A stretch of 64,000 nt of DNA from Molanna angustata (GCA_963576475.1 OY754980.1:18857822-18921821); one strand, 5' to 3'; counted from the first letter of the stretch, positions 11,715-23,345 are shown. Numbers and translations: made by a program. The notes: generated by a model not told the origin, from the letters alone.

Positions 11715-14700
11715 CTGTAAATAAAAATTTAAACATTCTTTAATTTTTGTAACTTCTTGGCTCCATAACATAATACACTGAACCGGAATGAGGCGCGTTG
11801 GGGGGCTTCAGTTCCGGACGGGGGAGGACTTTCGCCAAAGTGATTGTCAAAGTCGTCGGGACCTGATGAGGCACATTGAGACGAAGAAACTGTTCATTTA
11901 TTCAATTGAATACTTCTTTTCAATCGTCAGTATTATGAATGTCGATGAAATAAATACGTAGTCATGGAAAAAATAATTTTGTTTTTTTTTTCTTAATGCG
12001 ATTTATGAAGATTCTTGGTGTTGTATAAATAGTTGAAACCAAATTAAAATATCTCTAATTTCCAGGTCGTGAGAGCTTTTTTTCACTTTTAATAGATGAA
12101 GTCATAAAGAAACATTGAGAAAAAATGAACCGTTATCTTTGGAAAACTAATCAGCTCTAAGTTTATGTACTTTACACATATGATATCAATATGAAGTCAA
12201 TCGGACTTATAGTTTGGCCTGCAGAGAGGACACAAAAAAAAACGTAAATGATGAATTCATAGAGAAGAAACAAAAGTGGTCTATGGAAAACTAATCAGTT
12301 ATAGGTCTATGCACATTACACATATGATAATAATAATAATAAAATTGGCTTATTTATATAGCGCCGTTTTTGTGAAACCACCTCAAGGGCGCTTAATGAT
12401 GTTAGTATGAAGTCGATCGGACTTATAGTTTGGGCTGTAGAGAGGACACAAAAAGGATTATCCGTACGCCGTACGCCATACATACAAACGTTGAGAAATT
12501 TATGTAAAAATATACGCTTAAAAAATTGTGAAATCATGACTCTCCACTATTCCATAGAGTTTCGCAACCATCTGATATAATTTTTATTTTATTACTCTCA
12601 ATCGAAACTAAACTTTGATAAATTGTTTATGGTTTTATAATGTCTAAATTTTTATTCTATTTGCGTGACGAATAGCCCAAAATTATTACTTGATTGTTTC
12701 CTGAATATTGCAGTCTATTATAACATTAAGTATCTATATTCTGGAATCATTCTTTTAATATTTTTGATAATATATGAAATCTTTTTATCATTTAAAAAAA
12801 TATATACCTACTAATTATACTTGCCTTGATAGAGTTCGCAACGAGTACGTCAGAGGACCTTTTAAGGTAGCCCCTATAGAGGAGAAATTGAAAGAGGGCA
12901 GACAGCGATGGTATGGCCATGTAATGCGAAGGGAGGATACCTACTCCGTCAAAACTGTGCTCGGTATCCCCTCAAAACCACGAGATCACCGGCGACATGG
13001 TGGACGAGGATCAAGAGGGAGCTGGCGACACATGGTGTCCCACAGGAGAAGACCCAGAGTCGCAGATCATGGCGACTGATGATTAGGAGGCCCGACCCCG
13101 TATGAACTGGGATAGAGGGGCAGGAAATGATGATGACCTACTAATTATACTGAAATTACATGCCAGGATAGAGGGAGATGGCGAGGAATGCTGAAGGAGG
13201 TCATGGCTCACAACGGGCTGTGAAACCATTGATGATGATGATTCTTAATTTTATTAACATACCAATTATCCACGTAGATAGTGTCATGTATCTGATTTTA
13301 GTAACATACCAATTATCCACGTAGATAGTGTCATGTATCTGATTTTAGTAACATACCAATTATCCACGTAGATAGTGTCATGTATCTGATTTTAGTAACA
13401 TACCAATTATCCACGTAGATAGTGTCATGTATCTGATTTTAGTAACATACCAATTATCCACGTAGATAGTGTCATGTATCTGATTTTAGTAACATACCAA
13501 TTATCCACGTAGATAGTGTCATGTATCTGATTTTAGTAACATACCAATTATCCACGTAGATAGTGTCATGTATCTGATTTTAGTAACATACCAATTATCC
13601 ACGTAGATAGTGTCATGTATCTGATTTTAGTAACATACCAATTATCCACGTAGATAGTGTCATGTATCTGATTTTCCTCGTGTTTATCAGCTGGTTATAT
13701 TTCAATCCATGTACAATATACAAAAAACGATCTATTGCCAATAGTCCGATTGTATAAACAGATACTATTGAACTTGTTGAGTATGCACCTGTAAATAAAA
13801 TGATCATAATTTACCTATATTAAAAATCTAATATATTTCCTGTTACATTTATTTTATGTTACATTTATTTTATGTAAATTGACGTTATTATTCAAAATTA
13901 ATGCTAATGTAAAATAAATTCAATGAATATATATTTAACTTCATCGGTTTGATAATACATTTACCCCGTCATATTGTGGAAACTCAGGCATAAGTAATCC
14001 ATTCCTAAATGACAATGTTTTAAGATATTTGTATTAGGTATATGTATATTCTCGACAGGGAGGGATGGAGTCAATTTCTGGAGGAGGCCAGGGTTCGTAG
14101 TGGAATGTAGTGCCAATGGTGATGATGATATGTATTGTATATTCTCAGATTTCTCTAACATAAGTGTTTCGTGTCATCAGTATACCCTTATCGATATAAA
14201 ATATGCACTAAAGATAAAAAAATATGGGATGAATGCCTGTTTGTTTTTACAAAATCACTGTGTATAAAAATATTAGACATCTTCGATTTGCATTTTTTGT
14301 CACTTTTTTGTGCATCCAAATTATTACGCTAACTTTACTTATGAACATCATGCAGTATGTGATTTTTGCTTAGTATAAAGCTGCCGTTCTTACATATTTC
14401 GGAATAAACATTTCAGGATAAAGTTGAGTTAATACCTTTGCTGCAACGACCACTACTAGATTTTGCTTATTTAAAAATATAATATAAGAAAATAATATTG
14501 ATTATTTCATAGAAGCGAATTCCTAGATATACATATAAAACGAGTGGGTTGTGGCCTCACACCAAGTCACTCCACAAAGTATTCCAATATTGGATCGAAA
14601 ATTTTCAGCATTTTAAGAAATAAGTTTGTTAAATTATCTTTCATTGAATTATTTTATTATGAAACCTTGATAATTCTTCAATGCCATTTTATGAAAGTGA

Positions 14701-17287
14701 TGTGCCTTTTTAACAATTTGTAAATAAAAGTATTTAATTTTATGTTTCCTGAGCTTGGGGTCACTTTGAAATATTTGACCGTTATAAAAATTGAGAAGCA
14801 CTAATCAGATAGATATCCTTCAAAATCTAACGTGATCTAAACGAATATTAGATCTATAAATTTGCAAAATTTAAATAATCAAATGAGTACTTTAGTCAAT
14901 CGATAAAATAGAATTAACACACTGTAGTACATAACATATAGTACACAGCACACACACTGATACATTGTGATGAAACTTTCAGAATTCAATCTCAGCATGT
15001 TACTAGTTGATAAAAACATTAAAAAATTGCAAATTCATATCTCTGCACTATGTCTATGAATGATGCACATTCCTATAGGTACCTAAATACTAACTCATAA
15101 CCTCACTAAGTTGCAGAGACATTACTAACTAAATACTAAATACTACGCTAAACTTAAGGTCGATGGCGTAGAATTTCGGATAGCCTAGTCTTCACACGAT
15201 TTTTTTCAAACATAACCTACAAAAGTTTGGTAAAAATACCAATTTAGTAATTTATTTTAATATTTTAGTTGCTTTTTTTTTAATATATAATGCAACTGGC
15301 TCACGCCAGTCGCAATTATAACTACAAACATACCTAACCAACCTATTTTTACCAAACTTTTGTAGGTAAGATTTACAAAAATGATGTGAAGACTTGGTTA
15401 TCCTAGAATTTCACATAATTATGTATGATGAAAAGAGATAGATAACTTTCTATGGGCTTAAACTGACGTTTAAAATGTATTTTTGTCATAACAACACAAT
15501 CATATGTAACCAAGCTCACACTGACAGCTTGATGTCACGCTTTTTCTGAAATTCCAGCGAATTTTCGGCATCTCGTTTGGATCGCTGAATACTCTGTTTT
15601 GTATTTGATTTGACAAAATTACCAAATACATATTCAACGAAGCCGAAAAAAACATCATAGTTAGTATTTACAATTGCGACTGTGCAATGAAAACATGGTT
15701 AGTATTTAGTATTTAGGCAGGATATACTCTGGGGGTAGTAACAAGCAAAATATACGTTTTGTATTCTTTTATTACCTAGTCGAAATCCGCAAAGGTAGAG
15801 GTTGTTTCCATCACTGTTTCTGAACCATCCAATAACAACTACCAATCCGGTCATCAGGTCCGCCATAGATATGTTTCCTAATAGTATATACGTGCTGCTG
15901 GGCTTGTGACCTGAAATGTCAAACATCGAACAGCATTAAAATTATATTTTTATTTCAATTGTAATCCTGCCGTTAGGCACCGGCTAACAGCAGAACGTAA
16001 TTGTGAAATATCTTCGTGTCGACGGAGATTCTCGAATGCGGAATCGGGCGCATTCGTATATTGAATGGGCCGATATGGGCCGATAGAGTAAATACCGTAC
16101 ATCGTGTAGGTACCTAATTATTGTTGTGTTATATTGCGTGCTTAAATTTTGAGAACTGTATATTGTATGTAAATAAAAGTCAATTGGAATAGTATTCTGG
16201 ACTTATTAATTACATACACAATGATAATAAAGCTTAGGTTCATTATTTTGTATTTTCATAGCTTTCGGGTGTGCCGCTATAGCTGGGTAATCGAAAATAC
16301 AACAGGCAGAAAAACATCTCACATAGTTCAGCAATGAGGTTCATCTGCACCCATTCTGAATATTAAATTTATAAGTGAGACGAGAATGGTGTAGGTAAGT
16401 GGATTCAGTACAATTGATCATACTCTTCCTAACATAGATTCAATGATCCATAAGGTTATTTCCCTTTTGAACCTTTGGTAGTTATTGATTTTTTTAATAG
16501 AATCTGGGATGGTATTGTAAACACTTCTTCTTCCTCTCCTCTTCCTCTCTTATCCTTTTGTTTTCCTTTCATTGCTATGAACTGTTTGTATATTCAATCT
16601 TTTTTTTGTCTTTGACTTTTCTGTTATATATTATGTTTCCTATATATATTTTTTTGTCATTAGTCATTACCTCTTTGCCATAGTACATTATACATACATT
16701 GTATTGTATATTTACATTAACTCTGGTTGGTTGGAAAATATTGCCGTTTGACAAAAAACCTACTAGTGTACAAGTTTTATGTACGAAGAGTTTTCAAAAT
16801 AAATAAATAAGATAAAATAGAAATATTTTATAGATTTTTAGAACGGTTTTTGAACAACAAGAAATATAATGCACGAAGAGTAGTCCATAGTTCTCTTGAC
16901 ATTGATTCGGGCATTGTATCGAGAAAAAACAGTTAGTAGATATGACCAAAATGTCACGCATGTTTAATGTGACCTACTCAAGTCCTTTTATCAGCTAGAC
17001 TGCAAAAATTAGGGAACTTTTTTCTTGAAATGATTCATTTAACTTGAATTGTTGAAACAGAGATTCACGTATAAAAATATAGTTTTTTGATTGATTTTAA
17101 CTTTACATAATATCCGCATGGAATCTAGAGTGTTGAAAATAAACAATGCACAAACAATATACCTACCTCTTTTGACGAGAAGCCAACTTGAAATAACCAC
17201 AATCAAGTTTGTTATGATCACGAAAAATCCAAGTATTGGTATAGCAATATATAGTTTTTCCATTTGATCGATCATCGATTGGGTCAT
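11026..17287 (-). CDS. GPCR-A: class A receptor, four coding exons, 364 aa (N-terminus possibly incomplete)
   Basis: Join in transcription order: 17287-17167, 15910-15776, 13788-13639, 11714-11026; 1095 nt including TAA. A seven-transmembrane receptor of the plasma membrane, expected to couple to G proteins; ligand unknown. Visible class A marks are the TM1 Asn, Asp58 in MADLMTG (TM2), Cys81 with Cys154 (TM3-ECL2 disulfide), DRF at 105-107 in place of DRY, NPIIYAWW in TM7, and a cysteine after TM7 (LYCRKR) suited to palmitoylation. TM6 reads CTLVP where paralogs B-D have a Trp two residues before the Pro, so the usual toggle Trp is Leu. ICL3 is rich in Ser and charged residues. The ATG at 17287 is the first in frame, but the Asn codon just before it completes a sequon aligned with C and D (N-x-T-x-S), and the frame stays open about 120 nt upstream without an ATG. 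A missed upstream coding exon is therefore likely. Exon 3 ends inside a 47-bp tandem array. Similarity to GPR119-type receptors is by eye only. Confidence 0.85.
11750..11990. other. Unclassified GC-richer patch in GPCR-A intron 3
   Basis: The sequence around 11780-11900 ('gttccggacgggggagg', 'gacctgatgaggcac') is less AT-rich than its surroundings and looks like a transposon remnant. I cannot place it. Confidence 0.3.
12075..12560 (-). repeat. Repeat R3, copy 2, in GPCR-A intron 3
   Basis: Reverse-complement relative of 8745-9475: the 'cggacttatagttt' word occurs twice, with the GTACGCCGTACG palindrome near 12465. A short insert at 12326-12405 ('aataataataat ... ggcgcttaatgatg') also resembles 36230-36280. 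Confidence 0.7.
12822..13135 (+). mobile_element. 5'-truncated LINE insertion with 16-bp target duplication
   Basis: Flanked by ACCTACTAATTATACT at 12806-12821 and 13136-13151. Frames read RVRNEYVRGPFKVAPIEEKL, EGRQRWYGHVMRREDTYSVK, then after shifts RRHGGRGSRGSWRHMV and RSWRLMIRRPDPV. This is the extreme C-terminus of a LINE polymerase, ending in ATGATGATG as RTE/Jockey-type tails often do. It lies antisense in GPCR-A intron 3. Confidence 0.8.
13155..13235 (+). pseudogene. LINE tail fragment
   Basis: QDRGRWRGMLKEVMAHNGL followed by a stop and TTGATGATGATGATT. It is the same type of polymerase end as the neighbouring insertion, from a different copy. Confidence 0.6.
13252..13675. repeat. 47-bp tandem array, nine copies, spanning the GPCR-A exon 3 donor
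   Basis: The word ACCAATTATCCACGTAGATA begins at 13261 and recurs every 47 bp through 13637. On the gene strand each unit is 37 nt of exon 3 (the codons for KIRYMTLSTWII) followed by GTATGTTACT, so each carries the complete donor site. The copy nearest the exon is the real exon end; the other eight lie in intron 3 and look identical, pointing to recent expansion. Forty-seven is not a multiple of three. Confidence 0.97.
13639..13788 (-). CDS. GPCR-A exon 3 (TM3-TM4)
   Basis: A 150-bp phase 1-1 exon: VSVYTIGLLAIDRFLYIVHG, then LKYNQLIN and the TM4 Trp in STWII. The acceptor is TTTACAG and the donor GTATGT. The last 37 nt plus 10 nt of intron form the unit that repeats eight more times downstream. 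Only this first donor keeps the frame: read-through meets TGA after nine codons, before any later donor could be reached in frame. Confidence 0.88.
14045..14135 (+). pseudogene. LINE tail fragment in GPCR-A intron 2
   Basis: Translates DREGWSQFLEEARVRSGM-like, then a stop and GGTGATGATGATATG; the last ~30 codons of a LINE polymerase plus its tail. Confidence 0.6.
14530..15055 (-). repeat. Repeat R1, copy 3, in GPCR-A intron 2
   Basis: Same order of blocks as 2815-3345, from GAGTGGGTTGTGGCC to GATGAAACTTTCAGAAT and 'tatctctgcactatgtc'. Confidence 0.7.
15085..15720. repeat. R6 copy interrupted by a MITE
   Basis: Both sides of the insert match 10340-10760: 'tactaactcataacctcact', 'cttaaggtcgatggcgtaga' on the left and 'aattttcggcatctcg', 'ctgaatactctgttt' on the right. 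The outer TIRs are not preserved. Confidence 0.7.
15178..15403. mobile_element. 226-bp MITE with 9-bp target duplication (Mutator-like)
   Basis: The ends read GGATAGCCTAGTCTTCAC and, inverted, GGATAACCAAGTCTTCAC. The inverted repeat continues inward with CTACAAAAGTTTGGTAAAAA. It is flanked by TAGAATTTC at 15169-15177 and 15404-15412, and the uninterrupted sequence is seen in the R6 copy near 10464. Nine-base duplications are typical of Mutator-like elements; the family assignment is inference. Confidence 0.85.
15776..15910 (-). CDS. GPCR-A exon 2 (TM2, ECL1)
   Basis: A 135-bp phase 1-1 exon reading STYILLGNISMADLMTGLVV and ending LCGFRL, with the conserved Asp of TM2 and the Cys at the top of TM3. 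The acceptor is ATTTCAG and the donor GTAATA. Confidence 0.88.
15911..17166. other. GPCR-A intron 1, no internal feature seen
   Basis: AT-rich with small TTCCTCTC-type low-complexity patches near 16530-16570; no recognisable element. Confidence 0.4.
17167..17287 (-). CDS. GPCR-A exon 1 (TM1)
   Basis: Encodes the N-terminus and TM1 (IPILGFFVIITNLIVVISSW), ending LVKRG. The donor GTAGGT follows 17167 in phase 1. The open frame continues upstream to about 17395 without an ATG, so the coding exon may begin at a splice acceptor there, perhaps after the pyrimidine-rich stretch near 17390-17410. Confidence 0.8.
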
Positions 17288-17689
17288 GTTGCGTTCTATT
17301 TGTTTTTCCGTTTCTTTTATAATCCTCAAGGTTTCGAGGGGGGAGATAGTTTTCCAACTCTCGGGTTTTATCCGAAATTCACTTAAAACATCTTTAAAAA
17401 CAACACAAACAAAAATAATACTTCAGTATTTTATTATGGTGTCAAATAGTAATCTATCAATTTAGAAATAATGAAAAATAGGGTATTAATTTTATTTTTG
17501 GATCTCGAAGATCATTTTTATGTATTAATTTTATATTTTTTACGTCTAAATGAAAGTTACTATTATTATTATTGTTAGGTATGTAGTTGGAACTCTTTGT
17601 ACTGATAAGTATGACAAGTGATATCTGGTCGTAGAACAGTTGGCTGGACTTGTTATCCAGTGAATTATTATTTGGAACACAGTCATATG

Positions 17690-18290
17690 CTATCTTAGGG
17701 GATATATGAGGATATTTACAATGTATTTACACGTACATATGTATATACAATTAGGGACTGAGACGCGTACAAATTATGTATGTATAATATGATGTATTAA
17801 ACAGTAGGTACCTGCATATTATTATATATGAGGATGTTTACAATGTATTTACACGTACATATGTACAATTAGGGACTGAGACGCGTACAAATTATGTATG
17901 TATAATATGATGTATTAAACAGTAGGTACCTGCATATTATTATATATGAGGATGTTTACAATGTATTTACACGTACATATGTACAATTAGGGACTGAGAC
18001 GCGTACAAATTATGTATGTATAATATGATGTATTAAACAGTAGGTACCTGCATATTATTATATATGAGGATGTTTACAATGTATTTACACGTACATATGT
18101 ACAATTAGGGACTGAGACGCGTACAAATTATGTATGTATAATATGATGTATTAAACAGTAGGTACCTGCATATTATTATATATGAGGATGTTTACAATGT
18201 ATTGAAACGTACATATGAACAATTAGGGACTGAGACGCGTACAAATTATGCATGTATATGATGTATTAAACAGCAGGTTTTTAATTATTA
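17690..18290. repeat. 118-bp tandem repeat, about five copies
   Basis: The unit begins at TATATGAGGATGTTTACAAT (17824, 17943, 18061, 18179) and holds GGGACTGAGACGCGTACAAA and CAGTAGGTACCTGCATATTA. A first divergent copy starts near 17700 and the last degrades after 18250. The array lies 0.4-1.0 kb upstream of GPCR-A exon 1. Confidence 0.95.
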
Positions 18291-18299
18291 TAATGTATT

Positions 18300-19240
18300 T
18301 CACATGATAATACGATGTTTTTGACACGTGTATATGATATTTTATTCTCGAACATGCATTTAATTATACTAGTGATCGCGCGGATGTCAAAATTAGACCT
18401 TAATTCATAAAAAAATTAAGTTTGGTAAGTCATTGGACCTGATAAATGATAAAAAAAAACATCATGTATTCATCAAGGGGTACAAAGTTTTCTTTCCACA
18501 TATTGAATAGTGTAATTATTTTCGTACCATTTAATTGTTTCGCAGTAGCTTGTGTATTTTTCTTGTTGCACATGTTCTTTATTTGAATATGCCATATGAA
18601 ATATCTGAGTGATAGGTACCACACTGACAGTTAACATATAAACAACTTAGATCATGAAAGTGATGAAAGAAACGTGACTATGACCACTGCAGTGTGACTG
18701 TATGCCACCAGCTTAGCAGTTTGGCCACAGTAGCTTCTACTTCGCGGTTGTATTGAAGTTACGATGTGAAATATTTTTTTTATTTAATTCAATGTACCTA
18801 TTGATAACGCGTATCATGCATAAATTTATTTATTTATTTATTTATAAAAATTAACAATATACTTTTTTACATATCATTATATATCCACCTCACTAGGCTT
18901 TGTCTGTACCTAGATGGAATATTTCACAATCACATCATATCAATAGGTACATTAAAATTAAACCTTATATAAGTAAGTAAAGTATTTGTTTTATTTTTTT
19001 TTGTTTACCCGCGATTTTGTGATCCAGGTCCATTATATCACTTTTTTTGGATAGTTGTCAAAAAATTATCAACTATAACCAGTTTTTGTCACTTCCATGT
19101 TGTTTTAATTTTTATTCACATTTAATTGTCCTTTTTACTTGAATAAATAAGATTTAGCTGAAATGTAAAATTAATAGTTTATTTATTAATTTTTAAATTT
19201 TTGAAAAAAAAAAAATTTCGATTTTAAGATTAAAACTTTA
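18300..19240. other. No gene seen
   Basis: AT-rich, with a TTTA-rich tract near 18825-18845. The 18660-18760 segment is GC-richer but not classifiable. Confidence 0.4.
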
Positions 19241-19245
19241 CATAA

Positions 19246-19690
19246 CTATATATAGTTGCATGTAACACATGAGATTCAACTATATATATTTTTGAAGAGT
19301 ACATACCAAACTATAAATTCTTTAATCCAAATATATTCATAAATAAATTTTGATATGTAACGTTTTCTTTTTAATTTTGTATTTAATTTGAATTTTGCTT
19401 CTGATGATGCTGGCTGAGTCCAGTGAAAGCGCTTAGGCATTAAAAATAAAAACTCATTGTGGATTTAAACTGTTTTATTTTAATTATTATAAATAAAACC
19501 TTCTATTTTATAATCATGAACTTCAGTGTTAACGAAAAAACCTTAAATGTAAGGGTTCATAGTTTCGTACGTTTATTTATTAGGTATTATTTTTAATATA
19601 CATAGATTTTTACGTATTCTTACACTATACGCATACTATCGCCATCGACATTTGGATCTCATGTGTAAAATGCAACTAGTATTATAAAAA
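19246..19690. mobile_element. R9 element with inverted ends enclosing a hammerhead-like motif
   Basis: The left end TAGTTGCATGTAACACATGA is mirrored on the right by the inverse of TCTCATGTGTAAAATGCAAC; total about 440 bp. Single ends of the same family occur at 4485 and 34585. The interior has a tail-like word pattern and the ribozyme-like stretch at 19396-19439; no protein frame. Confidence 0.6.
19396..19439 (+). ncRNA. Hammerhead-ribozyme-like motif 1 (helix III AGCGCU)
   Basis: Conserved core CTGATGA at 19401-19407 and GAAA at 19425-19428. Helix I is TGCTT (19396-19400) with AGGCA (19435-19439), five pairs including one G-U. Helix II can form CTGG/CCAG but with unequal flanking unpaired bases. 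The segment after GAAA gives the self-complementary AGCGCT, then T as the residue 5' of the cleavage position. A palindromic, loop-less helix III implies action as a dimer, as in Penelope-like element ribozymes. Confidence 0.55.
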
Positions 19691-19794
19691 TATTAAAAAC
19701 ATATCGTTCATTTTTGTCAAATAAATATCATTCTTAGATATCCAATAGATGAAACAGTGAAAAACCGACACAGTTGGTTATCCAACTGGCTTCT

Positions 19795-19995
<201 letters not shown>

Positions 19996-20000
19996 AATCA

Positions 20001-22765
20001 CTTATAAATTTTCAGAGATAATACTTTAATTATTAATTCTCAGAGGCAATATTTTAACTTATAAATCTTCAGAGATTAAACTTGCATTTATTCGTTATTA
20101 ATCCTCAGAGCAAATCGATGCTAATGGTAATTCATAAACCCGTTTACCCTTCTTACAAATATGTATATCTACCTACTCAAAAAATATGATTCATATTTTC
20201 CGTTATCCATTTTATTTTTAGTTATATTTATCTCCAAGGAAATTTTTAGCAGTACCTACATATAAATATAACTATATTTTTATAATTTGAATATTGATTA
20301 AAAAGGAAATTTAAATTAAAATAATTTCAATACAGATGTTGTAAAACTTATAAGTTGGTACTTCAAATGAGTTACAAATGAAAAAGTCATAATTTTGATC
20401 CTATTAAAATAAATTATTGTTTTTTTTACGTCAATTCTATACCGGCAATTCTTCCGTATGCATAAACTTTAATACCATACAATTAAGTTTGTCTTTTTAT
20501 TACACAAAATAATATTTTACGGGAAATTATGTGTTGTGAGTGTCATGACTAACTTCGTATGACAAATTATATGTAGGTACTGTTACTTAGATTATATATG
20601 ATATATAATTCTATGTATTGAAAGTTACAAATGCCTTAATAATTATGAATCGAATGTAGTTTATTAGGTTCTTGTATTTTTAAAGGCTGCAGTCGTGTCT
20701 AATTCAAATTTATTTAGTTTGAACCATGCACCATGCCGTTTATAATGAACATAAATATTTCATCCTGTTTACCTTGTCCGTGTGTGCATTTTATCAAACC
20801 AAAATAACTGTCTGTGACGGCTGGATCAACACACAATATAAACTGCATCATTACACGCTAATTAACGAACTGATATACACAATTATCAGATGGAAATAAC
20901 ACTGTTTTTTTTTCCATCCAGGAACTTAAGCAAATGTCAACTTGTTGTTTTAAAACGTAGTGTAAGTTTTATATAAAACGCACGCCCATTCTTTAAGCTT
21001 CGATAGAAATGTGTTTGATAAAATTGAACGCATCATTTGAAAATACCTATTTTTGACAGAAGACGCATTTATACACGTGGAAAAGCATTGTTAATAGAAT
21101 GAAAAAAAAATGGCTCGAAATGGTTTGGGTAAATTTAAAAAATAGAATATAAATAACCGTCTAACTAACTAAAACTAAAAAAAATATTTGGATGATATTT
21201 TGAAGGAAGGGAAATAGTAACGGCGAGCATAATATATGAAACAGTGCAATTTTTTTTTTTTTACTTCATACGATTGTTATCACAGACTAACACAATGTAA
21301 TAAACACTTTGAACTATTTATCTTCAATTCGTCATGTTGAACTGTACAAATTTAAAACTAAAATTAACGTATGGCCGTTTCACAAACTTCACTTAACTTT
21401 GATATGTTAAGGTTTATATTATGTTCACTTTTAAATTATTAAAAATGATTTCATTCTTTTTCGCTGTCCATATTACTTTGACATTCGTATTAGCCGACGC
21501 GTCCAGCACTGTGAAGTCACAAATTTAAATGGTACTTTTTTACGGATTAGGAGGAAAATTTGGCTTCTTCTTGTCGTGTGATTAATTAAATTTTATTGTA
21601 ATATTATACTCACAGTTGTATTGTACAAAGGATGATATAACTTTTCGTTCCTCAACCAATATAAATTACCAGTTAGGTACTAGATGATTTACAACATTTT
21701 AACAATAAAAAAAATAACAAGTTATCGAAAAAACAGTGAAGTCATTCATATTCAACACGAGGTGGATTATTGCTGGTTGTAAATCGCATTTTTAATAATA
21801 ATCTAAATATTTATTTACTATCGAAAGATAGGAGACAGCATTGGTTTAATAAGATATTATTTTTGAATAGCGTCTAGTCCCAGCTTTTCTGCATTCTTAG
21901 GCATTTAAGCTTGTTTATGATAATAATAGTAATAATGGTGACTCGCGTGAGCGAGTTGCTTTATTAACTATTATAAAATAAAATTCATAAATTTTTCTAA
22001 AATTTTCTCATTTAATATAAAATTTTCACAGGTCATTCGACTTAATACTACGAGATCCAACCAATCAGAGAGGAGCTTTGTTTTCAGGTACCTTTGTAAT
22101 TAAAATTATGGTATTTATAGAGATCCACAGGAAAAATCGGATACAGGGATTACGACCCATCATCGGCTAATTATCTGTAGGTAATCAATATGAATCTTAT
22201 TCGCAACGACAATGTTAATTGTTTTTTTTAATCCTTTACCATTAAGCACACAAAAAACATTGTTTGGAAATATCGAGGAAACACCCCGCCTTTTGAAAAA
22301 ATACGTACAGGTACAATGAAAATATGAGAGCTGCGGCTTTTTTTCTTCCTTCGGTTCCTGCCACGACCGATTGCGTACACCTAAAGCACAAGTATTTATT
22401 CTTAATTTAGGGAATGAATGAGAATGTACATATGTACTTGTCACATGGACATTTGCCTTTTAAAAAAATGTATAGTATGTAACGTAGGAATATTATTTTT
22501 TAAATAGAGTAACTCGGAAATCCAAAAATATGTTTTTAAATAGTCAATATTGACGGTATTTAAGGTGTAGAACTCCATTTTACTAGGTATTTATAAATAA
22601 AATAAAATTAATTATTAAAATTCATTATACAAAAATATTCGGAAGACCATTTCAGCTGACTAGGCCCTTATTAGTTGATAGTGACTTATAAGTTAGACCA
22701 GTTTATTAATTTTGTTTGATTTAAAAATACCTAGTACCTATAAGGAGTTAAAAAGTATAATTAGG
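20001..22765. other. Long AT-rich spacer, no gene seen
   Basis: No frame with family resemblance on either strand. A small perfect hairpin ACTCGC-GTGA-GCGAGT sits at 21941-21956, and 22085-22165 has a fragment resembling R2. Confidence 0.45.
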
Positions 22766-22769
22766 TGCC

Positions 22770-23345
22770 TATTTTTACCCCTCATTACCCCCAGTGGATT
22801 TAGTGGAGCGTTATGAATTCGCAATTTTTAAGGTATTTTTTTTAATTGCAGATTATCAACCGAGTTTTCGAGTCTTACTCTAAATATTTTTACTCCTCAC
22901 CACCCCATAGGGATAAGAGGAGTTAAAATGTAGTGGGGAACTATGAATTCGCGACTTATAATATTTTTCAAATTATCAACTATTATCATGCTGAGATTGT
23001 ATTCTGAAAGTTTCATCACAATGTATATATGTGTTTGTGTATGCTGTGTACTATGTGATATGTACGGCGTGATTAATCTATTTGTTCGATTATTGAATTA
23101 AGTAGTCATTCGATTCTTTTATAATTTTGCAAATTTGTATATCTAATACTCGCTTAGGCTCTATTAGATTTTGAAGGATATCTGATCATTGCTTCTCCAT
23201 TTTTTTGAGTGACCCCAAGCTCAGGAACCTTAAAATTTGATATTTTTATTTTCAAATTGCTAAAAAGGCACATCATTTACATAAAATGGCATTGAAGAAT
23301 TATCAAGTTTTTATAATAAAATATTTAAATCAAAAATAATTTAAA
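22770..23345 (+). repeat. Repeat R1, copy 4
   Basis: Runs in the orientation of copy 1, with a duplicated start (GTTATGAATTCGCAATTTTT and AACTATGAATTCGCGAC) and then 'gctgagattgtattctgaaa' and 'tagattttgaaggatatctg'. Confidence 0.7.

Noticed and set aside
11855..11890. Possible hammerhead: CTGATGA followed by GAAAC
   Set aside because: No helix II between the blocks and no self-complementary helix III after GAAA.
13252..13675. CRISPR-like array
   Set aside because: The 47-bp units are directly adjacent with no unique spacers, and the unit is an exon-intron junction.
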